From a bacterium (lineage in GTDB: Bacteria; Patescibacteriota; Patescibacteriia; JACPHY01): a stretch of 55,736 nucleotides of DNA. Of the stretch, positions 35,798 to 47,158 are shown one piece after another. Location: the NCBI GenBank assembly GCA_030646955.1, contig JAUSKM010000041.1, positions 1 through 55,736 of the forward strand, given 5' to 3'. Each line of letters begins with the position of its first letter. Position 1 is the stretch's first letter. The notes under the pieces were generated by a model. The model ran no database searches, was not told the origin of the DNA, and saw nothing but the letters and a program-made list of their open reading frames with translations. The translations under genes and the position numbers were made by a program.

Positions 35798-36547
35798 ATG
35801 GCACAGCCAACACTGCAGGAGATGCTCAAGGCGGGGGTGCATTTCGGTCACCGTGCTTCGCGGCGCCATCCAAAGATGGATCCGTATATCTTTGCGATGC
35901 GCAATGGCGTGCACATCCTGGATTTGGAACAGACGCAGCGGAAGCTTGTGGAGGCCTGCGATGCCGCGCGTGCACTTTCCAAGGAAGGGAAGATTATCCT
36001 TTTTGTCGGCACGAAGGATTCGGCGAAGGTCATCGTCCGCGAGCAGGCCATGCGTGTGCATATGCCGTACGTCATCGGGCGCTGGCTTGGCGGCACCATG
36101 ACCAACTACGCAATCATCGGGAAAGTCATTCAGAAGTACCGCGGCCTCGTGCGTATGCGCGACACGGGCGAGATGGAGCAGAAGTACACGAAGCATGAGC
36201 AGGCGGAGCTCGGACGCGAGATTGTGCGGTTGGAGATTGTCGTGGGTGGCATCAGCGATCTCAACCGGCTGCCGGATGCGCTGTTCGTGGTGGACGTACA
36301 GAATGAATCCACGGCGGTGCGGGAGGCAGTGCGAAAGGAGATCGCGACATTTGCAATCTGTGATACGAACGTGGACCCCACGGACATCACCTATCCCATC
36401 CCGGCGAACGATGACGCTGTCGCATCCATCCGCATGCTCACCACTGCATTCGCGGATGCAGTTGCCGAGGGTGCCGTTGAGCGTGCAAAGGCAATGGCGA
36501 AGTCGGAGGTGGCGCCGGAACAGGCGCGCGAATCTGCAGCATCGTAA
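35798..36547 (+). CDS. rpsB: 30S ribosomal protein S2
   Basis: MLKAGVHFGHRASRRHPKMDPYIFAMRNGVHILDL; promoter TTGACA-N17-TACGCT at 35662-35690. Confidence 0.97.
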   Translation: MAQPTLQEMLKAGVHFGHRASRRHPKMDPYIFAMRNGVHILDLEQTQRKLVEACDAARALSKEGKIILFVGTKDSAKVIVREQAMRVHMPYVIGRWLGGTMTNYAIIGKVIQKYRGLVRMRDTGEMEQKYTKHEQAELGREIVRLEIVVGGISDLNRLPDALFVVDVQNESTAVREAVRKEIATFAICDTNVDPTDITYPIPANDDAVASIRMLTTAFADAVAEGAVERAKAMAKSEVAPEQARESAAS

Positions 36548-36566
36548 ACGTGTTCGTTCTTTTTTC

Positions 36567-37151
36567 ATGATTCGTATGGATGCAAAAATCATCATGCAGC
36601 TCCGGCAGGCGACCGGCGTTGGCGTGCTCGATGCGAAGAAGGCGCTGGAGGAATCCGGAGGCGACCTAGAGCAGGCGAAAGACATCCTGCGCAAGCAGGG
36701 GGGAGCGAAAGCCGCAAAGAAGGCCGGCCGTGAGACCGCAGAGGGTTTGGTGGGGAGCTACCTGCACCAGACCGGCAAGCTCGGCGTTCTGGTGTCGGTT
36801 GCGTGTGAGACAGATTTCGTGGCGCGCAGCGATGATTTTAAGACGCTCGTGCAGGATCTCGCAATGCACATTGCCGCGTCGGATCCGGAGTATGTGCGGC
36901 CCGAGGATGTTCCGGAAGCGGTGATTGCGAAAGAGCGCGAGATCGCGGCAGAGCAGGCCGCAGGGAAGCCCGTCGAGGTCGTGGCAAAAATTGTGGACGG
37001 CAAGCTCCAGAAGTTCTACGCAGAGCGTTGCTTCCTCAAGCAGGAGTACCTCAAGGACGATTCCATCACCGTGCAGCAGCGCGTTGATCAGGCCATTGCA
37101 AAACTGGGTGAGAACATCCAGGTGCGCGAGTTCTGTCGGTTCGCACTCTAG
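36567..37151 (+). CDS. tsf: Elongation factor Ts
   Basis: LRQATGVGVLDAKKALEESGGDLEQA, VACETDFVARSDDF. Confidence 0.96.
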   Translation: MIRMDAKIIMQLRQATGVGVLDAKKALEESGGDLEQAKDILRKQGGAKAAKKAGRETAEGLVGSYLHQTGKLGVLVSVACETDFVARSDDFKTLVQDLAMHIAASDPEYVRPEDVPEAVIAKEREIAAEQAAGKPVEVVAKIVDGKLQKFYAERCFLKQEYLKDDSITVQQRVDQAIAKLGENIQVREFCRFAL

Positions 37152-37170
37152 ACCATCAACATCGAATGTT

Positions 37171-37204
37171 CAGCACCCCGTCGCATGCATGCGACGGGGT
37201 GCTG
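37171..37204 (+). terminator. 34-bp perfect palindrome terminator
   Basis: cagcaccccgtcgcatgcatgcgacggggtgctg. Confidence 0.85.
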
Positions 37205-37296
37205 TGGTAGGATGAATACAAGTGGAAAACTGCACCATCGGTTGGTATGACGATGTGATGCAATGTTCTTGCGTATAGTGTTTCTGTTTTGTCCCT

Positions 37297-38337
37297 ATGG
37301 CTATTCGCGTGGCGATCAATGGGTTTGGGCGCATCGGGCGCAATACGTTGCGTGCGATTGCGGAGCGGGGATTGGATCGGAAGCTGGAGGTGGTGGCGGT
37401 GAATGACCTCACGGAGCCGGCGACACTGGCGCACCTCTTGGCGCACGATACGGTCCTCCGGCAATTTGCGGGAACCGTGAGCGCGACGGCGGACGCGATT
37501 GTGGTGAACAAGAAGAAGATTCGCGTGTTTGCGGAGAAGGATCCCGCAGCGCTTCCGTGGAAGGCGCTGAAGGTTGATGTGGTGCTGGAGTGCACCGGCC
37601 GGTTCACGAAAGACGGCGCGGCGCGCGTGCACCTCGCAGCTGGGGCGAAGCGCGTCATCGTGTCCTCGCCTACCAAGGGCAGCGGCGATGTGGGGACGTT
37701 CGTGCTGGGCGTGAACGATGACCAGCTTGGCGGGCACGATGCTATCAACAATGCCTCCTGCACGACCAACTGCGTCGCACCGGTGACGCGTGTGATCGCG
37801 GACGCATTTGGCATTGAGAAGGCAGCACTCACGACGATTCACTCGGTCACCGCAGAGCAGAATCTGGTGGACGGCCCGCCTCCCGGGCTCAAGTCCGGCG
37901 ATTTGCGCCGCGCGCGTGCGGCATACGCGAACATGGTGCCTACTACGACCGGTGCTGCGGTGGCGACCGCGGAGGCCATCCCATCGCTCCAGGGAAAATT
38001 TGACGGGCTTGCCGTTCGTGTCCCGGTGATGGACGTGTCGCTCTCGGATTTTGTGTTCGTCGTTGCGCGACCGGTCACCGTGGACGAGGTGAACGACGCG
38101 TTTCGGCGGGCGGTCAAGAATCCCGTCTACCGCGGCGTGCTGACGGTCACCGAGGAGGAGTTGGTTTCTTCGGACTTCCTGCAGAATCCCTCGTCTGCCA
38201 TTGTCGATCTTCCGCTCACCATGGTGATTGATGGCACGCTCGTGAAGGTGATGGCGTGGTACGACAACGAATGGGGGTACAGCTGTCGGCTTGCCGAGAT
38301 GGCAGTGGAAGTGGGGAAGCGGATTGGGAAGAAGTAG
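37297..38337 (+). CDS. gap: Glyceraldehyde-3-phosphate dehydrogenase
   Basis: RVAINGFGRIGRNTLRA, NASCTTNCVAPV. Confidence 0.97.
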   Translation: MAIRVAINGFGRIGRNTLRAIAERGLDRKLEVVAVNDLTEPATLAHLLAHDTVLRQFAGTVSATADAIVVNKKKIRVFAEKDPAALPWKALKVDVVLECTGRFTKDGAARVHLAAGAKRVIVSSPTKGSGDVGTFVLGVNDDQLGGHDAINNASCTTNCVAPVTRVIADAFGIEKAALTTIHSVTAEQNLVDGPPPGLKSGDLRRARAAYANMVPTTTGAAVATAEAIPSLQGKFDGLAVRVPVMDVSLSDFVFVVARPVTVDEVNDAFRRAVKNPVYRGVLTVTEEELVSSDFLQNPSSAIVDLPLTMVIDGTLVKVMAWYDNEWGYSCRLAEMAVEVGKRIGKK

Positions 38338-38405
38338 CAGGCACCAGTGTTTGTGCACACGCGGCTCGGCGCACTGCCGGGCCGCTTTGGTATGATTGAA
38401 GTACT

Positions 38406-39713
38406 ATGGAGCCGCATCGCATTGTTGTCATTGGCGGAGGACTCGCCGGGTGGGGAGTCGCACAGCGGCTTCGATCGTACGCGCGGCATGGCGATGCCTC
38501 GTTGACGCTCGTTGAGGAGCGTCCATGCCACGAGTTTCCGCCGCTTTACTACGAGGTGGCAACGGGTGTGCGGAACGGGAGCGTTGAGGAGGCCGCGGAT
38601 CTTGCGGGAGGTGTGTGTGTGGATTTTCGGCGACTTGCGCACCGTACGCGGCAGACGGGGATCACGGTGGTGCGCGATCGTGCGGCAGGGGTTGATCGCG
38701 CATCACGCACCGTGGCGCTGCGCGGTGGGAAAATCATCCCATACGACGCGCTCGTGCTCGCGCTGGGGTCGGAGACCGCGTACTATGGTATCAGGGGTCT
38801 CCGAGATCATGCGGTTCCGCTCAAGAGCGCGGGCGACGCGTTGCGCATCCGCAAGCGTATTTGCGATCTCGTGGAGCGTGCATCGCGAGGCAGTATCGAG
38901 CGTTTCCATGTTGTGGTTGGCGGCGGCGGGGCGACGGGCGTAGAGTTTGCCGCAGAGCTTGCAACGACGTGTCGATCGCTGGTCCGGCGTGGGTTGCTCC
39001 GCCACGACGATATCGAGATCGCCCTCGTTGAGGGCATGTCGCGGCTTCTCGTGGCATTCCCAGAGGATGCATCGCGGATGGCGCTCCAGCGGCTGCATCG
39101 GTTGGGCGTGCGCGTGCTGTTGGACGCGTTCATCAAGGATGCGAGCATGGACCAGGTGACGGTCGTGCCGCGTCCGCTGCGTGAAGGAGAGATGCGCGCG
39201 CGGCTCTTGTGTGGATTTGAGGGCGAGACCTGCACGCTCCCAGCAGATCTGACGGTGTGGACTGGCGGGATCGCACCGCCGCCGCTCGCTCGCGATGCGG
39301 GATTTTCGGTAGATCGCGGCGGGCGTGTCGTCGTGGATCGGACGGGGCTTGTGGAGGGCGAGCGATGTGTCTTCGCGTTGGGGGACTGCGCAGCATTTCC
39401 TGATCGCAAGGGGAATCCGCTGCCGCCGCTCGCATCGCACGCGGTTCGTCAGGCGCCTGTCGTGGCGGAGAACGTCATGGCTGCACTGGAAGGCGCGAAC
39501 AGGCGTGACTACCGTGCGCGTACGATGCCCGCCATTCTCCCTATCGGTGGGAAGTGTGTGCTGCTGGCGTACCGCAATCGTGTGACCATCGGAATGCACG
39601 TGTGGTGCTTCCGTTCGCTCGTGGATCTCCAGTACTTCACGACAGCATTCGGGTGGATGACGGGAACGGCCATCTGGCTTCGTGGTCTCCGCGCGTACAT
39701 GCAGAATGATTAG
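38406..39713 (+). CDS. NAD(P)/FAD-dependent oxidoreductase, type II NADH dehydrogenase-like
   Basis: IVVIGGGLAGWGVAQRL, VVVGGGGATGVEFAAEL, VFALGDCAAFPD. Confidence 0.88.
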   Translation: MEPHRIVVIGGGLAGWGVAQRLRSYARHGDASLTLVEERPCHEFPPLYYEVATGVRNGSVEEAADLAGGVCVDFRRLAHRTRQTGITVVRDRAAGVDRASRTVALRGGKIIPYDALVLALGSETAYYGIRGLRDHAVPLKSAGDALRIRKRICDLVERASRGSIERFHVVVGGGGATGVEFAAELATTCRSLVRRGLLRHDDIEIALVEGMSRLLVAFPEDASRMALQRLHRLGVRVLLDAFIKDASMDQVTVVPRPLREGEMRARLLCGFEGETCTLPADLTVWTGGIAPPPLARDAGFSVDRGGRVVVDRTGLVEGERCVFALGDCAAFPDRKGNPLPPLASHAVRQAPVVAENVMAALEGANRRDYRARTMPAILPIGGKCVLLAYRNRVTIGMHVWCFRSLVDLQYFTTAFGWMTGTAIWLRGLRAYMQND

Positions 39714-39715
39714 GT

Positions 39716-40942
39716 ATGCAATCTCCTCTCACAACAATGCACGACCTCGGGCCGCTCAAGGGCGTGCGCGTGCTCTGCCGGATTGATGCGAACGTTCCCA
39801 TGGACGGCACACGCATCTTGGACGATACGCGACTGCGCCTCGTGGTGCCTACTATTCGTGCGCTCTGCCGAGAAGGTGCGGCGGTTGTGCTCCTCGCGCA
39901 CCTCGGGAAAGGCGGACCCAAGGAGACGCTTGCTCCGGTAGCGAAGCGTCTCGGGACGCTCCTCGGTCGTTCGGTGCCGCTGCGTACGGAGCGCATTGGA
40001 ACTGCGGCGCTTGCGGATCGCCTCCGCGCGATGGAGGGTGGAGATGCAGTGTTGTTGGAGAATCTTCGACGCTATCGCGGTGAGCGAGCGAATGACGCGG
40101 CGTTTGCGCAGCGGCTTGCGACCTTGGGATCCTGTTATGTCAACGATGCGTTCAGCGCATCGCATCGTCCGCATGCGTCGCTCGTGGGGCTCCCAAAACT
40201 TCTGCCCGCCGCCGCAGGTGAGTTGATGATGGGTGAGGTTGCGGCATTGGATCATCTACGCACGCGGAATGCGTCACCGTTTGTTGCACTCCTGGGCGGG
40301 GCGAAGATTACCACGAAGGCGCCGGTGATTCTGCGGCTGTTGCGCATTGCGGATAGCGTGCTCATGGGCGGCGCACTCGCGCACCAATTTTTTGCCGCAC
40401 GCGGGTACGAGGTGGGGAGTTCACTTTTGGAAGAAGAGGGCATTGCGATTGCGAAGCGCATCGAGCGGGATCGGAAAATTCGGAATCTCACGCTGCCGCT
40501 CGACGTGGTTGTTGGCGATCCGCGGGCGCGAACGCCTGCACCGCGCGTTGTTGTTATTGCACCAAAACCGCACCGTATCTGCGCGGGAAAGGAGGCAATT
40601 CTCGACATCGGGCCTCTGACGATTCGCGCGTACGCGGCGCAGCTCAAGACCGCGAGAACCTTGCTCTGGAACGGTCCTATGGGGACGTTTGAACGTGCGC
40701 CGTACCACCACGGCAGCGTCGCGCTCGCGCGTGTCATCGCGAGTCGGTCGTCCGGCCGCGCGTTTGGTGTTGTTGGCGGCGGAGAAACCCTCGCGGTGCT
40801 CGCCAGGACTGGGATGGCGAAGTACATTGACTATGTCTCTAGCGGTGGCGGCGCGCTTTTGGCATACATCGCGAACGACGGAAAGCTGCCGGGCATCGAA
40901 GCGCTCCGCACGCGGAAGCGGCTTCGGCGCATTGCAACATAG
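39716..40942 (+). CDS. pgk: Phosphoglycerate kinase
   Basis: [47 protein letters not shown]. Confidence 0.95.
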   Translation: MQSPLTTMHDLGPLKGVRVLCRIDANVPMDGTRILDDTRLRLVVPTIRALCREGAAVVLLAHLGKGGPKETLAPVAKRLGTLLGRSVPLRTERIGTAALADRLRAMEGGDAVLLENLRRYRGERANDAAFAQRLATLGSCYVNDAFSASHRPHASLVGLPKLLPAAAGELMMGEVAALDHLRTRNASPFVALLGGAKITTKAPVILRLLRIADSVLMGGALAHQFFAARGYEVGSSLLEEEGIAIAKRIERDRKIRNLTLPLDVVVGDPRARTPAPRVVVIAPKPHRICAGKEAILDIGPLTIRAYAAQLKTARTLLWNGPMGTFERAPYHHGSVALARVIASRSSGRAFGVVGGGETLAVLARTGMAKYIDYVSSGGGALLAYIANDGKLPGIEALRTRKRLRRIAT

Positions 40943-40956
40943 TGGAGAGCACTCTT

Positions 40957-42237
40957 ATGATCATCACGAAGGTCCATGCCTGGGAAATCCTTGACTCGCG
41001 CGGCAATCCGACGGTGCGTTGCGCGGTAGAACTCGCTGACGGGACGCGCGGCGTTGCGGCGGTGCCGTCCGGCGCGTCCACGGGCGAGCACGAGGCGCTC
41101 GAGCTGCGCGATGGCGGGGTGCGCTACGGCGGGAAGGGCGTTCGGAAGGCGGTTGCGAACGTCAATGGCCCGATCGCACGAGCGGTGGTCGGTATGGATG
41201 CGGCAGCGCAGCAGGAGATCGACCGCGTCATGATCGCGTTGGATGGAACCTCGAACAAGGCAAAGTTTGGCGCGAATGCGATGCTTGCCGTTTCCCTTGC
41301 GGTGGCGCGCGCACATGCGGATGCTGCGGGGTTACCGCTGTACCGCTCGCTCCGCACGTGCTACGGATTGCCAGAACGCAACGGGCGGATGCCGGTTCCC
41401 ATGATGAACATTCTCAACGGCGGGCGGCATGCAAACTCTGGCCTCTCGGTGCAGGAGTTCATGATTATTCCGCAGCGTGGGCGTTTTGCGGATCGGCTCC
41501 GGACGGGCGCGGACGTGTTCCATACGTTGCAGCAGCTGCTTGATAAACGTGGTTTTCCTACGACGGTAGGGGACGAGGGCGGGTTCGCCCCGCGGCTTGG
41601 CGATAACGAGCGTGCATTGAAGGTCATCATGGAGGCGATCCGGCGCGCGGGATACACTCCCGGGACTGACGTGGCGCTCGGGTTGGACATTGCGGCGAGC
41701 GAGTTCTACGAACCGCCCAAGGGTGGTCGCGCTGCCACATCGGCATCGGGCAAGTACTACTGCAAGGATGCGGCCACCGCGTGGAGCGCAAAGCAGATGA
41801 TCGCGCTCGTCGCGCGGTGGGTAAAGAAGTATCCGCTCATTTCCGTGGAAGATCCACTTGACGAGGATGATTGGGCAGCATGGCAGGCGCTCACCGCGCA
41901 GGTCGGCGCGCGCGTGCAGGTGGTTGGCGACGACTTGTTCGTCACAAATGTGGCGCGGCTCGAGCAGGGAATTCGCACCGGCGTTGCGAACGCCATCCTC
42001 ATCAAACTCAACCAGATCGGCACATTGACGGAAACGATGGAGGCGATCGCGATGGCACGGCGTGCGAAGTACGCGGTGATCATCTCCCATCGCTCCGGCG
42101 AGACCGCCGATACGTTCATTGCGGATCTCGCGGTAGCGGTAGGCGCCGAGTACATCAAGACCGGTTCGCTCTCGCGCAGCGAACGCGTGGAGAAGTACAA
42201 TCGTCTGCTGGAGATCGAGCAGGAAGTGCATTCGTGA
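40957..42237 (+). CDS. eno: Enolase
   Basis: [42 protein letters not shown]. Confidence 0.97.
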   Translation: MIITKVHAWEILDSRGNPTVRCAVELADGTRGVAAVPSGASTGEHEALELRDGGVRYGGKGVRKAVANVNGPIARAVVGMDAAAQQEIDRVMIALDGTSNKAKFGANAMLAVSLAVARAHADAAGLPLYRSLRTCYGLPERNGRMPVPMMNILNGGRHANSGLSVQEFMIIPQRGRFADRLRTGADVFHTLQQLLDKRGFPTTVGDEGGFAPRLGDNERALKVIMEAIRRAGYTPGTDVALGLDIAASEFYEPPKGGRAATSASGKYYCKDAATAWSAKQMIALVARWVKKYPLISVEDPLDEDDWAAWQALTAQVGARVQVVGDDLFVTNVARLEQGIRTGVANAILIKLNQIGTLTETMEAIAMARRAKYAVIISHRSGETADTFIADLAVAVGAEYIKTGSLSRSERVEKYNRLLEIEQEVHS

Positions 42238-42246
42238 TGTGCAGCT

Positions 42247-43827
42247 ATGGCGACCAAACGCCCCAAACCTGTTGTCCTCTGCGTGCTAGATGGATTCGGC
42301 GTGGCGCCGGACTATGACGGGAATGCCATTACGCGGGCGAAGAAGCCGCATCTTGATGCATTGCTGCGTGCCTATCCGGCGATGACACTCGCTGCTGCGG
42401 GGTTGGAAGTGGGGCTCGCGCGTGGGGAAATGGGAAATTCCGAAGTTGGCCACTTGAATATCGGTGCGGGTCGCGTGTTTTATCAGAATCGGCCTCGCAT
42501 TGATCAGGCGATGCTCTCCGGGGCATTTTTTGAGAACCCCGCATTCTTGCGTGCGACGGAGCACGTCAAGCAGCACGGCTCGCGGCTCCACCTGCTGGGG
42601 TTGGTTTCGTCGGGTGGTATTCATAGCCACCAGGAGCACCTGTATGCGTTGTTGGAGCTTGCAAAACGAGCGGGTGTACGCGACGTGTTTGTTCATGCCA
42701 TCCTCGACGGCCGCGATGCAATTCGGGACAGCGGAAAAGGGTTCATCGCTGCGCTCGAGCAGCGCATGAAAAAACTGGGGATAGGTGTCATCGCGTCGCT
42801 CTCGGGGCGGTACTACGCATTGGATCGTGACAATCGGTGGGACCGCGTGGAAAAAGCGTATCGCGCGATGGTGCTGGGAGAAGGCGAGCATGCGCGTGCT
42901 GCACAGCAGGCCATCGTTGCCAGTTACGCAAAGAGCGTTTTTGATGAGGAATTTATTCCGACGGTCATCACGCGCGGCGAGCAGCCCGTGGGGAGCATTA
43001 CGGATGGTGATGCGGTAATTTTCTTTAACTTCCGCGCGGACCGCGCGCGGCAGTTGACGCACGCGCTGGTGGATCCATCGTTTACCGGGTTTAAGCGAGC
43101 AGCACTGCAGCAGGTGGTTGTTGCCACGATGATGGAGTACGAGCAGGGCTTGGTAGAGCACGTTGCATTCCCGTCGGAAGATATTCCAACGTGTCTTGCA
43201 AAAGTGTGGTCAGAAGCCAAGTTAAAGCAGCTCCACATTGCGGAGACGGAGAAGTACGCACACGTCACGTTTTTTTTCAATGGCATGCGAGAACAGGAAT
43301 ATCCCGGCGAGGATCGTGTGCTTATTCCCTCTCCCAAGGTTGCGACCTACGATGAGCAGCCGGAAATGTCCGCGCCAAAACTCACCGATCGGCTCTTGAA
43401 GGAGCTTGCGCTCGGGGCATATGACGTTGCCGTGGTGAATTTTGCAAATCCCGACATGGTGGGCCATACCGGGAAATTTGCGCCCACGGTTGTGGCGGTG
43501 GAGGCGGTTGATGCATGCATTGGGAGGATCGCGGATGCGGTAATCGAATCGGGGGGCGTCCTGGTGATCACCGCGGACCACGGCAATGCAGAGATCGTAA
43601 AAAAATTGGATACCGGTTCCATCGACAAAGAGCACGAAACCAATCCCGTTCCGCTCCTCGTGTGCGGCAAACAATTTGCCGGACAGACAAATCAGGAACT
43701 GCAGTCCCTAGAATTCGATTTGAGCCTCCTCACCCCCGCAGGCATCCTCGCAGACGTTGCGCCGACACTGCTCAAAATAATGGGCATCAAAAAACCGTCC
43801 AGCATGACGGGGCAGTCACTCATATAA
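42247..43827 (+). CDS. gpmI: 2,3-bisphosphoglycerate-independent phosphoglycerate mutase
   Basis: CVLDGFGVAPDYDGNAI, GNSEVGHLNIGAGRVFYQN, ITADHGNAEIVKK. Confidence 0.96.
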   Translation: MATKRPKPVVLCVLDGFGVAPDYDGNAITRAKKPHLDALLRAYPAMTLAAAGLEVGLARGEMGNSEVGHLNIGAGRVFYQNRPRIDQAMLSGAFFENPAFLRATEHVKQHGSRLHLLGLVSSGGIHSHQEHLYALLELAKRAGVRDVFVHAILDGRDAIRDSGKGFIAALEQRMKKLGIGVIASLSGRYYALDRDNRWDRVEKAYRAMVLGEGEHARAAQQAIVASYAKSVFDEEFIPTVITRGEQPVGSITDGDAVIFFNFRADRARQLTHALVDPSFTGFKRAALQQVVVATMMEYEQGLVEHVAFPSEDIPTCLAKVWSEAKLKQLHIAETEKYAHVTFFFNGMREQEYPGEDRVLIPSPKVATYDEQPEMSAPKLTDRLLKELALGAYDVAVVNFANPDMVGHTGKFAPTVVAVEAVDACIGRIADAVIESGGVLVITADHGNAEIVKKLDTGSIDKEHETNPVPLLVCGKQFAGQTNQELQSLEFDLSLLTPAGILADVAPTLLKIMGIKKPSSMTGQSLI

Positions 43828-43836
43828 GCGCCTTCT

Positions 43837-44100
43837 ATGTCTTTACTCGATTTTTTTAAACGTAAAGGGGGAGCGTCCGTGTCTTCGGGTGGCGATCGTG
43901 GTGTGAGCGAGGAGCATTTGCAGCTCCGTCGTGCGATCGAACGGTGCGACACCTATCGCATCGCAAAGGATGCGGGCCAAACGGTGACGTTGCGTGAATT
44001 GGTTACGTTGCTTCGGCGGAATAATTTTTCTCCTGCTGTCATCAAGCAGGCGATCGATGAGAGCTGGGGCGAGGTGGTGCCGGAGGAGCTTTTGCGGTAA
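43837..44100 (+). CDS. Hypothetical protein (87 aa)
   Basis: ORF directly downstream of gpmI. Confidence 0.6.
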   Translation: MSLLDFFKRKGGASVSSGGDRGVSEEHLQLRRAIERCDTYRIAKDAGQTVTLRELVTLLRRNNFSPAVIKQAIDESWGEVVPEELLR

Positions 44101-44111
44101 CGTATCAAAAT

Positions 44112-44804
44112 ATGGCAGTATATACATCTCGGTTTGCAAAAATAATTGGAGCCGTATTCGTGCTCGTGGTATTGGTATTTGGTGCTGGGTATATATGGCG
44201 GAGCGGAGCGTCAAAGATGTGGGGGAAGAGCAGCGATGCTGGCGTGGTGGCGCTCTACTCTAACGTGAGTACGAACTGCAATTTTTTTGAGATGTCGAAA
44301 CCATACGCAGAGCTCGACATCTACTACGTGCAAGACGGGTCGTACACAATTGCGACTACAACAGGCACGGATTGCGCGGACTTGGCGGAAATTTCCGTTG
44401 CGATGATCGGAGAACGTGTCATTTTTAATGACGCCCGTGCACCGGTAGCTGTACGTCGGGAAAACGGCCGCACGTATCGAGTCGCCACCCGAGTTTCACG
44501 TTCTCCGACCGATCGCGACTACTTTCGCTACGCGTCACTGCAGGGGGACATGGAGCGGAAAAAACGTCCGTACGTAGGCGCGCTCCATGAGCAGCTGGAT
44601 ATTCGACGCGTATCGGAGGTCGCCGAACAGTGTCAGCTGCTGCGTGAACAAGAGGACCATGATGCATGTCTTGTGCTCCTTGCCGGAGTGGATCTTGATG
44701 CCAAGTGGTGCCATGCGATCAAAGATGGTGAGTTTCGTGATCGGTGCACTCAATGGATTGGGGATCTGACGACCGCAGTGCCGGGTCGTGAGGAAGGGAG
44801 TTGA
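44112..44804 (+). CDS. Membrane-anchored hypothetical protein
   Basis: N-terminal TM helix; ORF. Confidence 0.65.
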   Translation: MAVYTSRFAKIIGAVFVLVVLVFGAGYIWRSGASKMWGKSSDAGVVALYSNVSTNCNFFEMSKPYAELDIYYVQDGSYTIATTTGTDCADLAEISVAMIGERVIFNDARAPVAVRRENGRTYRVATRVSRSPTDRDYFRYASLQGDMERKKRPYVGALHEQLDIRRVSEVAEQCQLLREQEDHDACLVLLAGVDLDAKWCHAIKDGEFRDRCTQWIGDLTTAVPGREEGS

Positions 44805-44935
44805 TATCGTGATGATGTGACAGATGTATTGTTTGGTGTCGTACGAGTTTTCTTGGTCGCGACAGCGTCTCTCGCACAGGGCGCTGTCGTATGTTGATGT
44901 TGTGTGCGAAATATGGGAAGATCGAAACGATCGAT

Positions 44936-46126
44936 ATGACCCCCGCTATTATTGCCCACTACCACGAGATTGCGCTGAAAGGGCGCAATCGAGAGATGTT
45001 TGAGCGGCAGCTCGTCGAGAATATTCGATGGGCAGTGCGTGACGTTGGTGGCGCGCGCGTGCAGCGGATGAGCGGGCGCATCGCGATACGAACAGCGAAC
45101 GCGCAGACACAGCAGACCGATCTTGTGCAGATTACGGATGCACTGACGAGGGTGTTTGGTATCGCAAACATACTCATTGGGCACGAGGTGCGGCAGGAGT
45201 ACGCGGCGCTTGCGGAGGATGTTGTGCGCGTGATGACGGAGACGATCGCTGCATCGCAGGGTAGTACGGCTATCACGAGTTTCTGCGTGCGCGTGAAGCG
45301 GGGCAACAAGCAGTATCCGAAGAACTCGATGGAGTTGGAGCGAGAGCTTGGCGCGGCGATCGTGGACGCAACGGGCCTCGCGGTGAATCTTGGCCATCCT
45401 GATTGTACGGTGTACGTGGAGATTGTTGAGCGAACAGCTTTTGTGTTCACCAGGAAACTGCTCGGTCCGGGCGGATTGCCGGTCGGCGTTTCGGGTCGGG
45501 TACTTTGTTTGATCTCAAGCGGGTTCGATTCTCCCGTCGCCGCCTGGAAGCTCATGCGGCGCGGATGCATTGTTGACTTTGTGCACTTTCATTCCTACCC
45601 GTATACGTCCGATGCATCACTGCGGAACGTGGAGGAGATTGTCGGCGTCCTCCAGCGTTGGCAACAGGCGTGCGGGGAGCTCTATTCGATCCCACTCATC
45701 GAGTACCAAAAACAGGTCATGATGCACGCACCGTCTGCGCTGCGTGTGCTGCTCTACCGTCGCATGATGTTCCGCATTGCGGAACAGATCGCGAAGCGCC
45801 GCGGCATGGGCGCGCTGGTCACCGGCGAGAGCGTGGGACAAGTTGCCTCGCAGACGATTCCGAACATTGCCGCCGTGGAAGCAGTGGTGGATCTCCCCGT
45901 GCTGCGGCCGCTCATCGGCGAGGATAAGCAGGACATCATTGCGCAGGCGGAGCGCATCGGCACCGCAGAGTACTCTGCACGGCCGTATGATGACTGCTGC
46001 TCGCTCTTCACGCCGGAGCATCCTGCAACGCGTGCGCGCTCCGAAGAGCTTGATGCGGCTGAGGCGCCGCTTGATGCCAAGGAGTGGGTCACGCGGCTGC
46101 TTGCGGTACCACCTGCGGCATCGTGA
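44936..46126 (+). CDS. thiI: tRNA 4-thiouridine synthase ThiI
   Basis: AHYHEIALKGRNREMFERQLVENI, LISSGFDSPVAAWKLMRRG (PP-loop), GESVGQVASQT; in-frame start at 44891 also possible. Confidence 0.92.
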   Translation: MTPAIIAHYHEIALKGRNREMFERQLVENIRWAVRDVGGARVQRMSGRIAIRTANAQTQQTDLVQITDALTRVFGIANILIGHEVRQEYAALAEDVVRVMTETIAASQGSTAITSFCVRVKRGNKQYPKNSMELERELGAAIVDATGLAVNLGHPDCTVYVEIVERTAFVFTRKLLGPGGLPVGVSGRVLCLISSGFDSPVAAWKLMRRGCIVDFVHFHSYPYTSDASLRNVEEIVGVLQRWQQACGELYSIPLIEYQKQVMMHAPSALRVLLYRRMMFRIAEQIAKRRGMGALVTGESVGQVASQTIPNIAAVEAVVDLPVLRPLIGEDKQDIIAQAERIGTAEYSARPYDDCCSLFTPEHPATRARSEELDAAEAPLDAKEWVTRLLAVPPAAS

Positions 46127-46161
46127 TACGCTGGGGATAGGAATGAACATCGTTTGTATCA

Positions 46162-47154
46162 ATGACGCACGGTATGGCAATGGATCAGGCAATTCGTGGG
46201 CTACCGGAACAGTTTGCGTGGGTGCCGGTGATTGAGCGGGAGGACGCGCTCTCGGAGCAGACGCGGGGAGTGGTGGTGTGCGGGATGGGTGGTTCTGCAT
46301 TGGCCCCGGACATGCTGACAGCAGGGGATCCCGCGTGGAACGGCGGAGGGAATATTGTCGTGCATCGTGGGTATGGCATTCCGGAGTTGTCCGATCTTGA
46401 TGATCGGCTAGTGATTGCAAGTTCGTATTCCGGCAACACCGAGGAGACGCTGGATGCGTACGATGCGGCACAAGCAGCCGGGCTTGCAACGGCGGTGATT
46501 ACGACGGGCGGTGCGCTGCTGGAACGCGCGCAGCGCGACGACATTCCGCATATCGTCCTGCCGGCCACCGGCATTCAGCCCCGCATGGCGATCGGGTACA
46601 GTATCCTTGCAATCGCGGCGCTTCTGCGTCATGGGCGGGCGCTCGCAACGCTGGGGACGCTCGCCGCGCGACTGGATACGGCGATCTTAGAAGAGGGCGG
46701 CGCGGCACTCGCAGGGGCATTGGGCGATCGTACGCCTCTTCTCTACGCATCGGACCGCAATGCCGCCATCGCGCGGTTCTGGAAAATTGCCATCAATGAG
46801 ACGGGCAAGAATCCCGCATTCATGAACACGATTCCGGAGCTCAATCACAACGAGATGACCGGGTTTGATGTTGGTGTAGTCGCACGGGAGCTTCTTCAGC
46901 GATTTGCCGTTGTGATGCTGACCGATGGAGAGGATGATCCGCGTATCGTTCGGCGTGCGGCGGCGTTGCAGGAGTTGCTGCAGGAGCGCGGGATTCCCGT
47001 GCATGAGGTAGCGCTTGCTGGTGATGAGCGGTTCCTGCGTCTGTTTAGCTCCGTGGGATCAGCATGCTGGACCGCATACCACCTCGCGATGCGCGATCGT
47101 GCGGAGCCGGAGCAGGTACCCATGGTGGAGGCATTCAAGCAGCGCATCGTCTAA
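46162..47154 (+). CDS. Bifunctional phosphoglucose/phosphomannose isomerase (SIS domain)
   Basis: VVCGMGGSALAPD, ASSYSGNTEETL, LNHNEMTGFD. Confidence 0.9.
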   Translation: MTHGMAMDQAIRGLPEQFAWVPVIEREDALSEQTRGVVVCGMGGSALAPDMLTAGDPAWNGGGNIVVHRGYGIPELSDLDDRLVIASSYSGNTEETLDAYDAAQAAGLATAVITTGGALLERAQRDDIPHIVLPATGIQPRMAIGYSILAIAALLRHGRALATLGTLAARLDTAILEEGGAALAGALGDRTPLLYASDRNAAIARFWKIAINETGKNPAFMNTIPELNHNEMTGFDVGVVARELLQRFAVVMLTDGEDDPRIVRRAAALQELLQERGIPVHEVALAGDERFLRLFSSVGSACWTAYHLAMRDRAEPEQVPMVEAFKQRIV

Positions 47155-47158
47155 TGGT

